Source of the DNA: Psoroptes ovis
Taxonomy: Eukaryota; Arthropoda; Arachnida; Sarcoptiformes; Psoroptidae
Length of the DNA: 64,000 nucleotides
Assembly: GCA_002943765.1 (NCBI GenBank)
Contig: PQWQ01000003.1
Location: 3,533,501-3,597,500 of the forward strand
Direction: 5' to 3'
How positions within the stretch are numbered: the first letter of the stretch is position 1; each line of letters begins with the position of its first letter. Position numbers and translations under genes: made by a program. A model generated the notes under the pieces. That model searched no databases. It had not been told where the DNA came from and was given only the letters and a program-made list of their open reading frames with translations. This document shows positions 27,945-39,943 of this stretch, in pieces.

Positions 27945-30715
27945 TATTTTGATTTTCTTTCTGTGTTTAAATGACAACGAAAAATCATTGACAATCCTGT
28001 AAACAATTTCGAGACACAAAAATCATTGAAATAAAATGCCAAATACGTACGAATTCAATTATTATTTAGACGATGATGATGATGCATCTAAATTAATTTA
28101 TAAAAAATAATTTGTCAACATTATTTTATATGAATTAAAGAGGTCTCTATCTTTCGATAATTCATTTAACCACAAAACAAAACAAGTATAAACTGACAAG
28201 TGTGTAAACAAAATTATTCAAAATATTTATCGAGCAATTTAATAAAAATAAAATCCAAAGGTAAAACAGCTGGTAAGCGTAGCTGTTGCCATTATATCAA
28301 CAATAGATGGCAAAACTTGTTGTGAAAAACTGGCGCAAAATTTGAAAATTCGGAAAAAAAACTTTTTCAGCCTAATTAAACTTAAATTTTCTTAAAAATT
28401 TCACTAATTATTGAATCGTCTCGTTCTGATTAAATCCGCTAATCCTCATTGATGGCCATACACACACACACACATACGCATAATGTAACGCGTCTTTACG
28501 AGTGTTTAATTTATGCATTGAATTAATGAAATGTGTCTAAAACATGTCTAAAATTGTCAAATTATAAAGCAAAGAAAAAAAGAGATGAAAACAAATTAGA
28601 ATATTTATTTAAATTTCGCATACAACAACAGTGCTGTTTTTTGAAATTAATTGTTTGATTAAATTGTTTTGCTATTTTTTTTTTGCGCGCGCTATTTAAA
28701 AATGGCAAATTTGCATTTTGTCCTTTATTTGGGATGTTTCATTATTGCTGTTGTAATTTGTTGTAAATGATAATTTCATCAACAACAAAAATTGAACATA
28801 TTACATTACAATACACTTGAAAATTGATTTATGGAAATACAAAATTTGTTTTTCAGTGAAAAAAAATAAAATTGAATTCTTTCAATATTTGAGAACCTTT
28901 ACAGCCTTACATTGAAAATATTAATTTTAGACATTTCTTTGTTGTTCGTTTTCGTCAATTTTTTTTTCAGTATTTCAATACAATTATGATGATTAATCAC
29001 CGATGTGATGTATGGATATTCATTTCATTATTATTATTTTAGCCAATTTAGCCAATTTCATATATCAATTTTAGAATACAAACATATTCGCAAAGGCTTG
29101 GAATCATTTTTTTGTAATTTTGTTCCCAAAACAAAAAAGACAAATTTCATTCGCACTGAATCAATCAATTGAATTGAAATAGACATACGAGATTTACTAT
29201 TTATTATCTAAACATTAATTGAATTTCACTTTTCATTATTATTTTCAATTATTTCGAACAAAACAAAATATTTGGCCTCATTAATCAATGATTAATTTGC
29301 ATATTTTAAATGCAATGTTTGATTAATAAAGATGAACGCAAATCAACAAACATTTATACACAAGTAATGGGGCAAGAAAAAAAGAAGATGCGACTGGCAA
29401 TGGTCAATGGGCAACCGTAAATGATTTTGATGAGCTTGATTTTGTTGATCATACATACGAAAAATTTCAATCTTCATCAATATCATTGATGATGATGATG
29501 ATGATGATGGCCAATAAATAAATCAATTTATGTGAATGAATTTTTTAAAAATATTTCTCATTGATTATATGGTGAAGTGGTGAATTTTAAATTTTTCAAT
29601 TTTTTTTAATTGATGAAATTTCATCAATTTTTTATTTGAACAAGAAAATCCTTGATTTGATTCATTTATCATTGATTATATGGATTTATGGCCAAATAAT
29701 AAATATCTATCAATTCCTAATTCAAATCGAAAACGAATCAGAATTGATCATGTGAATCATTTCTGAATTGTTTTATTTTCTCCGAATGCTATTTGATATC
29801 GAAATCAAATATAAATTGAAATTTTAATTTGTTTTTTTTTTACAAGAAAACAAAGAGTTGAAAACAAATGATTGGTTTTGAACAATCAAAAACAATTAAA
29901 AAATGAAAAACGTAGTGCCATAATTTAAATAATCTGAAGGTTAATTTGTTGTGGTTTTGTGTTTTTATTTTTTTGGTTTTGAATATTAATTATGATCATG
30001 TAATTTAAATTTTCTCATTAGGTGTTTGGTGATGATGATGATGATGATTATGGTATATTGGTGTGCCCACTGTTCATTTAGTTACATGTAAATCAATCAA
30101 ATTTCACCAATTTCACATAATTTATTGACCTTGAATTTTGAATCAACAAACGTCTTGTTCCATCGATTTGTTTCATTCGATGATTTTTTTTTCAATCGAT
30201 GATTGTTTAATAGTTAATTACATAATCAAAGCATATTAAATTACATGTTTATTATTTTTTTAATGTTAAGATTATTGGTCAATTGTTTTTGAAAATGATA
30301 ATCATCGATTGCGATTGCAATCATTGCAATCATTGCAATTTGCCAAAGCAAAAGAGAGAAAATTGACTAATTAATAATTCAAATGATCGATTCAAATGCT
30401 TTTTGAAATTTTTTTTTATTCATTTTTCTTGATTATTTTCAATTATTTTAATCAATCAATAAATCATTTTGAAATTGAAATCAATTCGGTGTCATGTAAA
30501 GTTATGTAAAATTTGTTTGTTCTAATATTGAATGAATAAAATGAATTTTTTTTTTCTTTGGCTAAAATCATCATTCGTTTTTGATTATTATTTAACATTT
30601 AAACAATTTTAATTAATTAATTTTTTTTTGTTGTAAAATTTCAAATTTTTAAATACAATGTGTAATACAATTGCATAATGTATCAAGTAATATTCGTTTA
30701 TTTTCGATATTTTAT
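27945..30715. other. Intergenic AT-rich DNA, no gene seen
   Basis: This is the upstream side of syntrophin and the downstream side of the cuticle gene. It contains a short CA run (28457-28471), GATGAT repeats (29487-29509) and a small GCGCGC patch at about 28684. No coding region or RNA gene could be supported. Confidence 0.5.
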
Positions 30716-31182
30716 TTATTGTTTAAAGTATTCAGCATCAGCAGCTTTATGTGAAATGACACCTGGTTCATTGGTTTGTACTTGTGCACTGAAACCGCCA
30801 CCATTATCAACATATTCAACAGTACGATAAATACCGGCTGGATCACGATACATGTAAGTACCTTTAATATTACCTTGTGCATCACCTGATTCGGTACGTG
30901 TCAATGTCATACCATATTCATCGGTTGTTTCAAATGTAAAACTATATGGTTCTGGTTGTTCATCAGCCGATGCAGATTGTCTAGCTGCACGTAATGGTTG
31001 TGCTGATGGTGCTTGAAAACCGTTGAATGATCGTGCATCAACGACGACCATTAATAATACAGACAAAGCAATAATCTAAAATTGGTGCAAGCAAATAAAA
31101 GAAAACACAAAAATACAATAACGATGAGTAAATCAATTTCATAATTCACTTAAAATCAATAATCAAATCGAACCTTAATCAT
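30716..31182 (-). CDS. Cuticle protein with chitin-binding R&R (Chitin_bind_4) domain
   Basis: Minus-strand coding exons are 31182-31174 (Met-Ile-Lys only) and 31075-30716, giving 122 aa. The tiny first exon plus the start of exon 2 form a signal peptide (MIKIIALSVLLMVVVDA), a layout typical of arthropod cuticle protein genes. The mature part carries an R&R consensus at about residues 45-110: YSFTFETTDEYGMTLTRTE, then GNIKGTYMYRDPAGIYRTVE and GFSAQVQTNEPG. Aromatic residues at these spacings form the chitin-binding face. The protein is secreted by epidermis and binds chitin in the cuticle. Length and architecture are normal. An AATAAA overlaps the stop codon region (minus strand, 30715-30720). 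Confidence 0.95.
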
Positions 31183-31290
31183 GATGATGATCTATTGATG
31201 AATTTTGATTTCTTCAATTTCAAAATATTTCAAAACACTTTTTGAATGATTATTCTTGATTTGTGAAATTTTTTCTACGAATTCATCAAG

Positions 31291-31298
31291 CTTTTATG
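31291..31298 (-). promoter_or_regulatory. Possible TATA-like element of the cuticle protein gene
   Basis: On the minus strand CATAAAAG lies about 110 bases before the ATG. Position and sequence are compatible with a TATA box, but such strings are frequent in DNA this AT-rich. Confidence 0.25.
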
Positions 31299-31918
31299 TG
31301 ATTTTTTCATCCCATACAAATCACATCTCACATTTGAAATGAATGATGAAATAGGCAGAAGAAGATCATCCTTAGTGTTATTATTATTAATAATATCATC
31401 ATCATCCATTAAAGCAAATATGGCGTGGCATCTTCTGATTCATTTGATTCAATTCAATCATTTATGTATATCACCATCACTATTGTGTAGTATTGATTCA
31501 TGTCTATTATTTTCAAATGATGATGATGTTAATAATAATTCTCTTTTGTTAAAAATTCTCAATCGTTTTACTGAATCAAACACATTTGAACAGACATTTT
31601 GTTAATTATAATAATAATAATGAGTTTTGCTTTGTTTTTGTTCAATTAAACATTTGTTCAACAAGTGTTTTTCGTTCTTTTTTTCTTTTATTTTAAATCT
31701 TTTTCTGTAGTTATTGTATAATTAATACATCAATGTTAATCAAAGAATTAATGGATGGATGCTAAATAATGAATTTCTCTTTCCATAAAGTTGCTTAAGA
31801 TATTCAATTTGATTTTCTAATAATTTCATTTCGAATAATCTGCCATAGAATCAATGATATTGTTTTAGACTTTATTTTTTCGTTGAAAAATTCATTGATT
31901 TTCAAATTATTTATGCAC

Positions 31919-31942
31919 GTGTGTGTGTGTGTGTGTGTGTGT
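31919..31942 (+). repeat. (GT)12 microsatellite
   Basis: Uninterrupted GT dinucleotide run read directly from the sequence. Confidence 0.9.
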
Positions 31943-33682
31943 GGCCAACGTCTGAACGTGTTGATGATGATTATAAAAATATTGTTTTTAAAAATAAAAA
32001 TAAAAAAATGTTAATTGAATAAATAACAATTAACCATATCCTCCAACATACTTATTTTTCGTTGTTGTTTTATGTTTTCGGATTAACAACAGATTTAAAA
32101 TTTGAATTTAAATTATTCCATTACCATTTATATTTAATTGAAATTGAATACATTGATAATTAATAGAAATTAATTATTAATAAACCATGAATTTTTATTT
32201 GAATTTTATCATTTTGCAATGAAACAAAACCAAAAAGAAAATTCATTAATAATTCAATTCGCAGCCTAAATACAAATATTATTAACAATGACATTCATTA
32301 ATCGTGATTAAAGAAAATGAATCAATGAATTTTAATTCAACTTATTAAAATGAATTTGTATGATAGAAAAAAATATCAAAATAACAAATGAACAATGAAT
32401 TTTGATGGCCATATTTGATGATTTATGAATTCATCAAATATCTTTGAGAAAAAATGTGTTTTATTATGTTTCAGGTAGATGTTTTTTCGCGTTATTTTGA
32501 TTCATTATGATTCACTTTGGACAATTATTATTCAAACATTATTATTTGATCCAATTATAAAATGATCTAATTTTCAAATTGAAAATTTACCATATAAATA
32601 GATTAAGTTAAATAAGTGGCGTAAACATTGAAAATTACGCACGTTGTACTTGCTATTGTCCGTGCAAACGAATTTCCATAATTATATCGAGAAAAAATGG
32701 TTGTGAATTGTTTTGCGAATTGAACACTTTTTCTCGGCGAAACCTTTAAAATTCAAAAAGCTCTAAGCCTCACCTTTGAATTTGAAAAATTTCGAAGAAA
32801 TTTCGAAAATTAAATCAGAAAATCTTCGTACAAGAAACGATAATTATCATCAATTATCATCATAATGTTTGTGGTCATGACCAGCATCAATTAAATCGTA
32901 CAATTGTTAAAATGATAATTGATGATAATCAACAAAATTGTTCCATTTATTCATAATACATTCTTGGAAAATCTATTATATAATTCAATTATAATTGAAA
33001 CATTCGTTAATCGATCATTGTTCAATTGATCAATTGTTCCTTGTCCGTTTCCTATTGTTTTGCTTGAATTATTGACAATTCCGACTTCCGATTAGTCATA
33101 GAGATGAAATTGAAATATTTCTCAATTTTCTTTTTCTTCAAAAAAACATTTCAAAACATGAATCTTCAATTCACTAAATGAATTTTAATTAAGAATTCAA
33201 TTTAATTTATTAAACAAAAACAAAACAAAACAAAATCAATAAAACTCATCCATAAAATTATTTGACATTGAAAATCTTTAAAATTAATGTTGGGAAAAAA
33301 ATGAAATTTAAAATTCATACAAAAAAAAAAAAAAATAAAAATTTTCAATTTTGAAAAATTGTTACATTCATTCATCAATTATTGATTTTGAAATATTCGT
33401 ATGAAAAAAAATAAATAAATGAATGAAAAAATTTATTAATAAATTAAATTATTCCAAAGAAAGAAGATGGAACATGGTCCTTCAATGATTTAAAGATGAA
33501 AATGAAGAAGATGAAGAAGAAGACTAGAAATAAACATTAAAAATTATCTCGAATAATGTTCAAACTGAATTGGAAAAAATTGAATTCATTTTCTATGGAA
33601 AAATTGAATAAATTTTCAAGCTGTGGCGCCGTCTGCCGCGTTTAAAGTTTTGAACTATGAAATTCAATTGATCAAGCACGGG

Positions 33683-33690
33683 TATATAAA
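33683..33690 (+). promoter_or_regulatory. TATA box inside the presumed LTR
   Basis: TATATAAA preceded by GG, about 60 bases into the presumed LTR and 170 bases before the gag ATG. This is a usual position for an LTR promoter. Confidence 0.5.
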
Positions 33691-33860
33691 GCATGAAAAA
33701 AATGCTTTTCAAAGAAAACAAAAAAAAAATAATTTTGAATTTTCTAAAATTGATTTGTTAAAATTTTTTCAATAACAAAATAAAAAAAATAATTTTTCTA
33801 AAACTTTCAAAATCATTGTTGATCTGCCACCACATAAATTGGTGACCTCGGCGTTCTACT

Positions 33861-34190
33861 ATGGCTGATCCTTCTAAAAAACCGGTTGCAAAATTATTAT
33901 TGGACGATGAACAACCTCCACCATTGATACCATCATCATCCGAACATCAACAACAATCACTGATGCAACCGTCATCATCGTTGCATCATCAACAACAAAT
34001 GTCAAATTTGGTAGCATCGACACAAAATCTGAATCTCAATGAAACTGCAATAACAGCAGCAGTCGGCGTTCATCTACAAGAATTTTGGGTAGAGAACCCA
34101 GAAGGGTGGTTAATGACAGTCGAATATCAATTTCGGCTTGCTGGCATCAAATTAATTCAAATATCGATGAAAATATTTTCAAAAAGGTAA
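33861..34190 (+). pseudogene. Gag N-terminal fragment of a Gypsy-type retrotransposon
   Basis: A 109-codon frame starts at the ATG 20 bases after the PBS-like site. It has a Gln/Ser/Pro-rich leader, then FWVENPEGWLMTVEYQFRLA (about residues 75-94). This matches the F-W-x-x-N-P-x-x-W-x-x-x-x-E-x-Q-F pattern found at the start of many arthropod Gypsy-family gag proteins. Similarity stops right after this motif, and AT-rich non-coding DNA follows, so capsid, nucleocapsid and pol are missing. In an intact element gag would form the intracellular particle. A domesticated host protein is unlikely because the fold is cut off. Confidence 0.6.
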
Positions 34191-34960
34191 TTAAAAGCAT
34201 AAAAAACATCGAAATTCAATTATCACTCAAAGTCAAATATTGATTGAAAATTGATAATAAAAAAAATTTAATTATTTATTTATTTTTCTCATTTATTTGG
34301 TTAATTATTTATCTATAAATAATGATAATGAATAATAATAATAATGATTGACCATCATCATTATTATTATAATAATTAAAAATTATCATCAAAACGACGT
34401 TGATCATTGATTTTTCTATCATTATTATTAATAATAACGATGATGATGATGATGATGATCATTACTATATTAATATCATAATTTATATTTGTTATTTTTT
34501 TTCAAATAAATAAAGCTATGAATTTTAATAAATAGTTCAATTAACTTTTAATTTTAACAAAATCTATGAAAATCAATGTCATCGATCCAATCAATATGGT
34601 TATATTAATTGGAAAAGATAATTTTTTTCAATTTTTTTGATGATAAAAAATTTCACAATTCATTCATTCACATTTTTCTACATTCCATTCATACATCATA
34701 ATCATCATCATGATCATCATGCAGACATATACACACATTTGATTCATTGGTATTTAATGATCATTTTGATAATTATTAATTATAACTATAGCATCATCTT
34801 ATACATTCATTCGTTTAAACTTGAGTTTTAACCTTTTATTTCAAACTTTTCATTAGCAATATTTTTTTCTTTAAACGAATTGAATGTCTGTATGATGATA
34901 ATACAGATGATTATTATTATTATTATCATCATCATTCATAATGATGACAACCGAAACTAA
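34191..34960. other. AT-rich spacer between two mobile-element remnants
   Basis: ATT/GAT microsatellites and A/T tracts. No gene or recognisable retrotransposon remainder. Confidence 0.5.
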
Positions 34961-34977
34961 AGGGTATCCTACAATAA

Positions 34978-35344
34978 CTGCCTAAGGAAAAAAATCGAGA
35001 AAAAAATTATCGCATCATGTTCTTGGTCAATAGGGATGACAAAAAGTCAATTATGGTCATCTCCAATTCTTGACCCTTCCGGTCCAAAAAGGGGGTCAAA
35101 AGTCAATAATTGCGATATCTCGGCCGTTTTAAGAGGTGATGTCTCAATTTTTTCAATAATTAAAGATTATCTAGCCATTAATCATTGGTGAAAATATCAT
35201 TGATTTAAAAAGATTACTTTTTGAGATATATTCATTTGAAGTTACCATTTCCATTATCTTTAGGGTTTTTGATTGACGTGTACACGTCTAAACTGGAGAT
35301 TACTAAGGAACACAAGCATTAATGATAATTGCTATTTTCTATGA
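34978..35344 (+). repeat. Left arm of the fold-back element
   Basis: Begins CTGCCTAAGG and ends GCTATTTTCTATGA. It pairs with the reverse complement of 35477-35843. It is richer in G+C than its surroundings (for example CGATATCTCGGCCG) and contains the 14-bp palindrome GACGTGTACACGTC at 35275-35288. Confidence 0.85.
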
Positions 35345-35476
35345 TCATCAATTGATGACCATTTAAGCCCGAGCATTTTCATTCAAGACATTCTTATAAC
35401 AACAAGATAGAAAATGAAAACCAAAAACAAAAATCAACATTAAGTTATATTTTTAAAAATATTTACATGAAAAATG

Positions 35477-35843
35477 TCATAGAAAATAGCAATTATCATT
35501 AATGCTTGTGTTCCTTAGTAATCTCCAGTTTAGACGTGTACACGTCAATCAAAAACCCTAAAGATAATGGAAATGGTAACTTCAAATGAATATATCTCAA
35601 AAAGTAATCTTTTTAAATCAATGATATTTTCACCAATGATTAATGGCTAGATAATCTTTAATTATTGAAAAAATTGAGACATCACCTCTTAAAACGGCCG
35701 AGATATCGCAATTATTGACTTTTGACCCCCTTTTTGGACCGGAAGGGTCAAGAATTGGAGATGACCATAATTGACTTTTTGTCATCCCTATTGACCAAGA
35801 ACATGATGCGATAATTTTTTTCTCGATTTTTTTCCTTAGGCAG
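35477..35843 (-). repeat. Right arm of the fold-back element
   Basis: Reverse complement of the left arm over 367 bases, ending CCTTAGGCAG at 35843. The same palindrome is at 35533-35546. Confidence 0.85.
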
Positions 35844-35872
35844 AATGACTCTATCTTATTAGAGGTTACCCT

Positions 35873-37354
35873 TTATACACATGAATAAAGATGTCTTAGA
35901 TATTTTTATATGAATGATACAAAATAATATATTAATAATTCATATCATTAAAAATGTTTACTTTATTATCATTTACAATTGTAAAGGTCATAACACGTGA
36001 TCGACGTTTTTGTTGTTGTTCTCATTATGATTGCCATTTTCATTATTATTATTATTATTATTATTATAACAACAGCACACCTTGTTGCTTGTTTTCAAAA
36101 AATTTTCTTCAATCAATGAACATCGAAACAACTTGTCAATATATATTTTTTTCCACCCACAAATCGTGACACATCATTGACCCGTCAGTAAAAAAAAAAT
36201 GGTATCAGATTATTATGATTTAAAGATGAAGATGATCGTTGAATATCATCAAAAATATGTTTTTCATTTTTTTTTTTTTTTTTTTTTTGAATGAATGATG
36301 CTAATCCGAATCGACAAACAAATTTATTTTTTGTTTTAATTATTTACATTTATTTATTTATTTATTCTAAAAATTCTAATTATATTCAATTTGAATTAAT
36401 TCAAAAAAAAAAACTAAATGATTAGAATGAATAAATGAATAAATAAATATCTAATTAATTAATTAAAAATCATGACAAATACGAAAACGAGAAAAAAAAA
36501 TGTTCACAATTTCAAATGAACATCGACACACACACACAAAGGCAAATTGTTTGGATCGCAGATTATTGTTGTTGCTTGGATCATCTTCAATGGTAAAATA
36601 TATTCAAGGTTAGATTATGTAAATAGATTTTTCTGTATTCGATTTCTATTCGCCATTTTATAGATTTATCTAGCAAAATGTAAATTATAAATTAAAATTC
36701 AAATAATTATTATTATTATTTGAATGGAAAATATTTGTAAAAACACAAATTTTTTTTTATTATTTTTCCAATGATCATCATCTAAATTTACCATTGACTT
36801 TTTTTCAAATGAAAGTAATTAAAAATTGGAATTCATTTCTTACATTTTCTTTTATTTCTTCATATTCTCAATCCCGAGATGATCATAAGTCAATGTTGTC
36901 AACGTACTGTCACTTGTTTACTTGTGAAAATGGTCGATGTCGATCAATTCATTCGGGGTAGTCATGGTTACTTGAAAATTCGGATAAAAATAATGGAAAC
37001 AAACAATGAAATAAAATCAAACATGAAAAAATATGAAATATGTAAGAAAAATATTGGTCATAATGTTCCGGGATCGATACATACACAATGATAGAGTAAA
37101 ATTGATTGGTGTTTTTCATTATTATGAATAAATGGCAAACAATTATGTTAATAGTTTGAGTTTTTGTTTTGTTTAAACAATGATTTGATCGATTGATTTT
37201 GACTTTAAATTTGTGTACGATTTTTGGAGAATTTTCAAACTTTCAAAAATTAATCAAGAGTTCATTATACGCTCGAAAATTCCAAATGAATTTTGACTAT
37301 TTAGTCGAGATATATGCTTCTAAATGATAGAATCGTCTTGAATTTAAATCAGAA
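35873..37354. other. AT-rich region upstream of the ERICH3-like gene
   Basis: T run at 36267-36288 and simple repeats. A 70-codon frame at 36879-37091 is not linked by splice phase to the gene that follows and shows no domain. Confidence 0.5.
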
Positions 37355-39550
37355 ATGAACAAAAAACTTGAGTAAGTTGAATTTTTTAAAATTAATTTTA
37401 AATTTGACCAATTTGACTTTTTAATTATGATTTCAAAAGCATCATTGGATCATATAACAGTTTACGGGATCCACATTTGCGGCAACATTTTCGTAAACCA
37501 CAAATAAGGCGTCATTTGCTGAAATCAAACATTGTGAGTAGTGAACATTTCTTATTTGAATTGATGATATTTGAAATTTCTTCATCTTTCTAAATAGATT
37601 GATAAAGATAATAAAATTATCGATGAAATTACCACCACCAAACATCGACAAAATTTAGAACGTAAACAAAAATATGAATTATATCGTATGTTGAATGTAT
37701 TGATACAAGAAAAGCAGAATAAAAATCAACATTTAAAAAATTATGAAAATGATAATAATGATGATTCGCTACGTTTCGATACAAATGAATTATTAGATCA
37801 AGCCAAATCGATTGTAATGCGGAATGGCGATAAGTCAAAGAATGTTGATCATACAAATGATAATTCATTGCTTACATCAAGCTATCAGCGAAATAATTTG
37901 ATACAAAAACTTGACCGTATGATCAAAACGATCAAAGAACATCATGAACAAGGTATGGCTTATTTTATGATTTGAGTCAGGTTCAATTATCATGTTCAAT
38001 GTGTTACAGAATTAAATGATAAACGATCAAATTTTGAACATCGTAATGTGCTAAAAAATCGATCCGATTCATCATTGAAAAAATGTAAAAGTTTTCATGA
38101 TGTTTCCAATTGTGATAGACAACATCAACAGCAATTTCAGTCTCATGAATCTCTCAATAAGCCATCGATTTCGACGCCACTTTTGACAAGATCATTATCA
38201 AATTTGAGACGACCAAAATCATCATATGGTAGACAGCGATTACCAGCATCTAGTCCTTCTAATAATGGATCATTAAAAATAAATAATTCAAATTTAAAAA
38301 AATCAAAAAGTCTAATGAATGTGCAATCAATCCAAGATGATTCTAACGATGATGACGACGGTATAAAATCATTGGATGGAGAATCTTTCGAAGATTCTGA
38401 TCCAGATGATCATAATAAATCTTCATATCCAACATCATCATCACCACTGACATTGTCCATGAATTATTCGAGATTCAATTTGAATTCACGAAAAAATCAT
38501 TTTTCAACCATTGATCTATCAACACCGACAAGTAGTGAAAGTTCAGGTGGAAGTTCTGGTTATGGTTCAATTGGTAAAAAATATTATGCTTTCGATAAAC
38601 GATTCGTAAAAACTAGTCATTTACATTCAAAACAAAAAATTAAAATGAAATTAAGATATAATGGATTGAATGGTGCAACAAATATTGGTGACAGGCGTAA
38701 TATAAAAATTTATCAACAAATTTCTATCGGTGGCAATTCGATACTGATATTTGATGGTTTCGTTAAACCTGGTGGTAAGTCTATTCAGATTTTTATTGCA
38801 AATAATTGAATATTAATCAATTTTTCAAAAACTCCAAAAACAGAAACATTTACATTCGATGTAAGATCACATGTAAATAATTTATTTTCGATAACAATTC
38901 TTGTCGATGGCATACGAGATTTACGGCTAAATACTTGCTGTGAACGTAAACATCGGCCAGGTACAACATTATCTCATTTTACCATTATCGATGTAATCGG
39001 TGGACGTGCTTGTTTTAATTGTCAATTAATGTATTCTGATTATAATTATTTTAATAATGATTATTATAATAAACAGCAACAACAACAAAAACAAACGAAA
39101 CAATCTAAACAAATGGATGATTATAATTATTTAGATCATTCATCTCCAACAACACCAACATCAAATCTAATCGAATCGATTGATATCAATCAAAATTCAA
39201 CAATCAAACATCCTGACGCTGATGAAAATAATAAAGATGACTCAGAAGACGATAATGATCTCAAAACCGATCATATCGAAAACACGCCGAATGACAATGA
39301 ATTTGAACAATCAAAATCAACGAATGAAAGCACCACCACAACAACAACAAAACAATCGAAAAACAAAACAAAAACTATTCGTTTCGATACAACACCAATC
39401 ATAAATGATATTGAAATTATTGACAATGATGATTTTGAAGATGATAATTTTAATGATGATTATCATTCAATCATTGATAGTTTAGACACTGAAACAATGC
39501 CCGAAATGTTGGATGATGATATCAATAATAATAACCAAAATTCAGATTAA
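37355..39550 (+). CDS. ERICH3: ERICH3-like protein with DUF4590 domain
   Basis: Coding exons are 37355-37371, 37440-37533, 37598-37952, 38010-38774 and 38844-39550; all phases agree, giving 645 aa. The first exon (six codons, the last one split) has a strong GTAAGT donor and restores the frame into GSYNSLRDPHLRQHF, then IRRHLLKSNI and RKQKYELYRML. These match the N-terminus of vertebrate ERICH3 (YNSL.D.HL..YF....IRRHLL). The middle is Ser/Asp-rich and disordered. A DUF4590 domain follows at about residues 365-470, with NIKIYQQISIGGNSILIFDG, ETFTFDVRS, ILVDGIRDLRLNTCCERKHR and GGRACFNCQ; the CCE.KHR.G and C..C positions are family hallmarks. The tail is acidic (Asp/Asn/Glu-rich). Vertebrate ERICH3 is linked to primary cilia; a role in sensory cilia is inference. 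Confidence 0.87.
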
Positions 39551-39943
39551 TTAATCGGAATTGTTTTTATTCATTCTTTCTTTTTATTTTTTTTTTGTAT
39601 TCATTTGTTCATTAATTCATGTATGGATTTATCAAATCATTACTGTTCTAAACAAACAAATTAAGGATGGCAAACATAAAGAAAATTAAATCATATGTAA
39701 ATATTACCTCTAAATGTTTTGATAAAAGCAACAACAGATAAAATTCTGAGAATATTTTTAAAAATCTGAGAAAGGAAATAATTTCTTTTTCTTTGTTCTG
39801 TTTGGATAAACAAAATACATTTTAAATTCTTGATTTATGAATGAGAAAAATAAAATAAATTTGGTCCCAAAATAAATTCAATGGATTCATGTCCAAGGAA
39901 AAAAATCAAAATAAAATGAAAACATAATAACATTAGATAAATA
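39551..39943. other. Convergent 3' region of ERICH3-like and FRS2-like genes
   Basis: Only 393 bases separate the two stop codons. Candidate AATAAA signals exist on the plus strand (about 39847-39860) and on the minus strand (TTTATT on plus near 39566-39585). The two 3'UTRs may therefore overlap in antisense. Confidence 0.5.

Larger units (their letters stand above)
31183..33621. other. Intergenic AT-rich DNA with GT microsatellite
   Basis: Besides the cuticle gene promoter region, there is a (GT)12 run at 31919-31942 and a block at about 32750-32815 resembling dispersed repeat copies elsewhere in the window. The open frame at 31339-31605 is repetitive and not convincing. Confidence 0.5.
33622..34190 (+). 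mobile_element. Truncated Gypsy-type LTR retrotransposon (LTR, PBS, gag start)
   Basis: A GC-richer start (TGTGGCGCCGTCTGCCGCG at 33622) begins a presumed LTR of about 210 bp containing a TATA box (33683-33690) and ending near CA at 33833-33834. A primer-binding-site-like TGGTGACCTCGGCG follows at 33840. Next comes an ATG (33861) opening a gag-like frame. The layout LTR-PBS-gag and the TGGTGACC string are typical of Ty3/Gypsy-type elements. No 3' LTR, protease or polymerase remains, so this is a 5' fragment about 570 bp long. LTR boundaries are estimates. Confidence 0.6.
34961..35872. mobile_element. Fold-back (long inverted repeat) element
   Basis: Two arms, 34978-35344 and 35477-35843, are each 367 bases. 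By eye they are exact reverse complements; an internal palindrome falls at mirror positions 35275-35288 and 35533-35546, which shows there is no indel. A 132-bp unique spacer (35345-35476) separates them. Outside the arms the ends stay loosely symmetrical (AAAGGGTA.CCT at about 34960 versus its complement at about 35864-35873), suggesting terminal inverted repeats with TA flanks, though the target duplication is not certain. No transposase frame lies inside, so it is a non-autonomous DNA element of unknown superfamily. Transcripts across it would fold into a 367-bp hairpin. A palindromic assembly artefact is an alternative, argued against by the distinct outer flanks and unique spacer. Confidence 0.75.

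Noticed and set aside
36879..37091. Possible 5' exon of the ERICH3-like gene
   Set aside because: The 17-bp exon at 37355-37371 joins in exact phase and matches the family N-terminus, so this frame is not needed.
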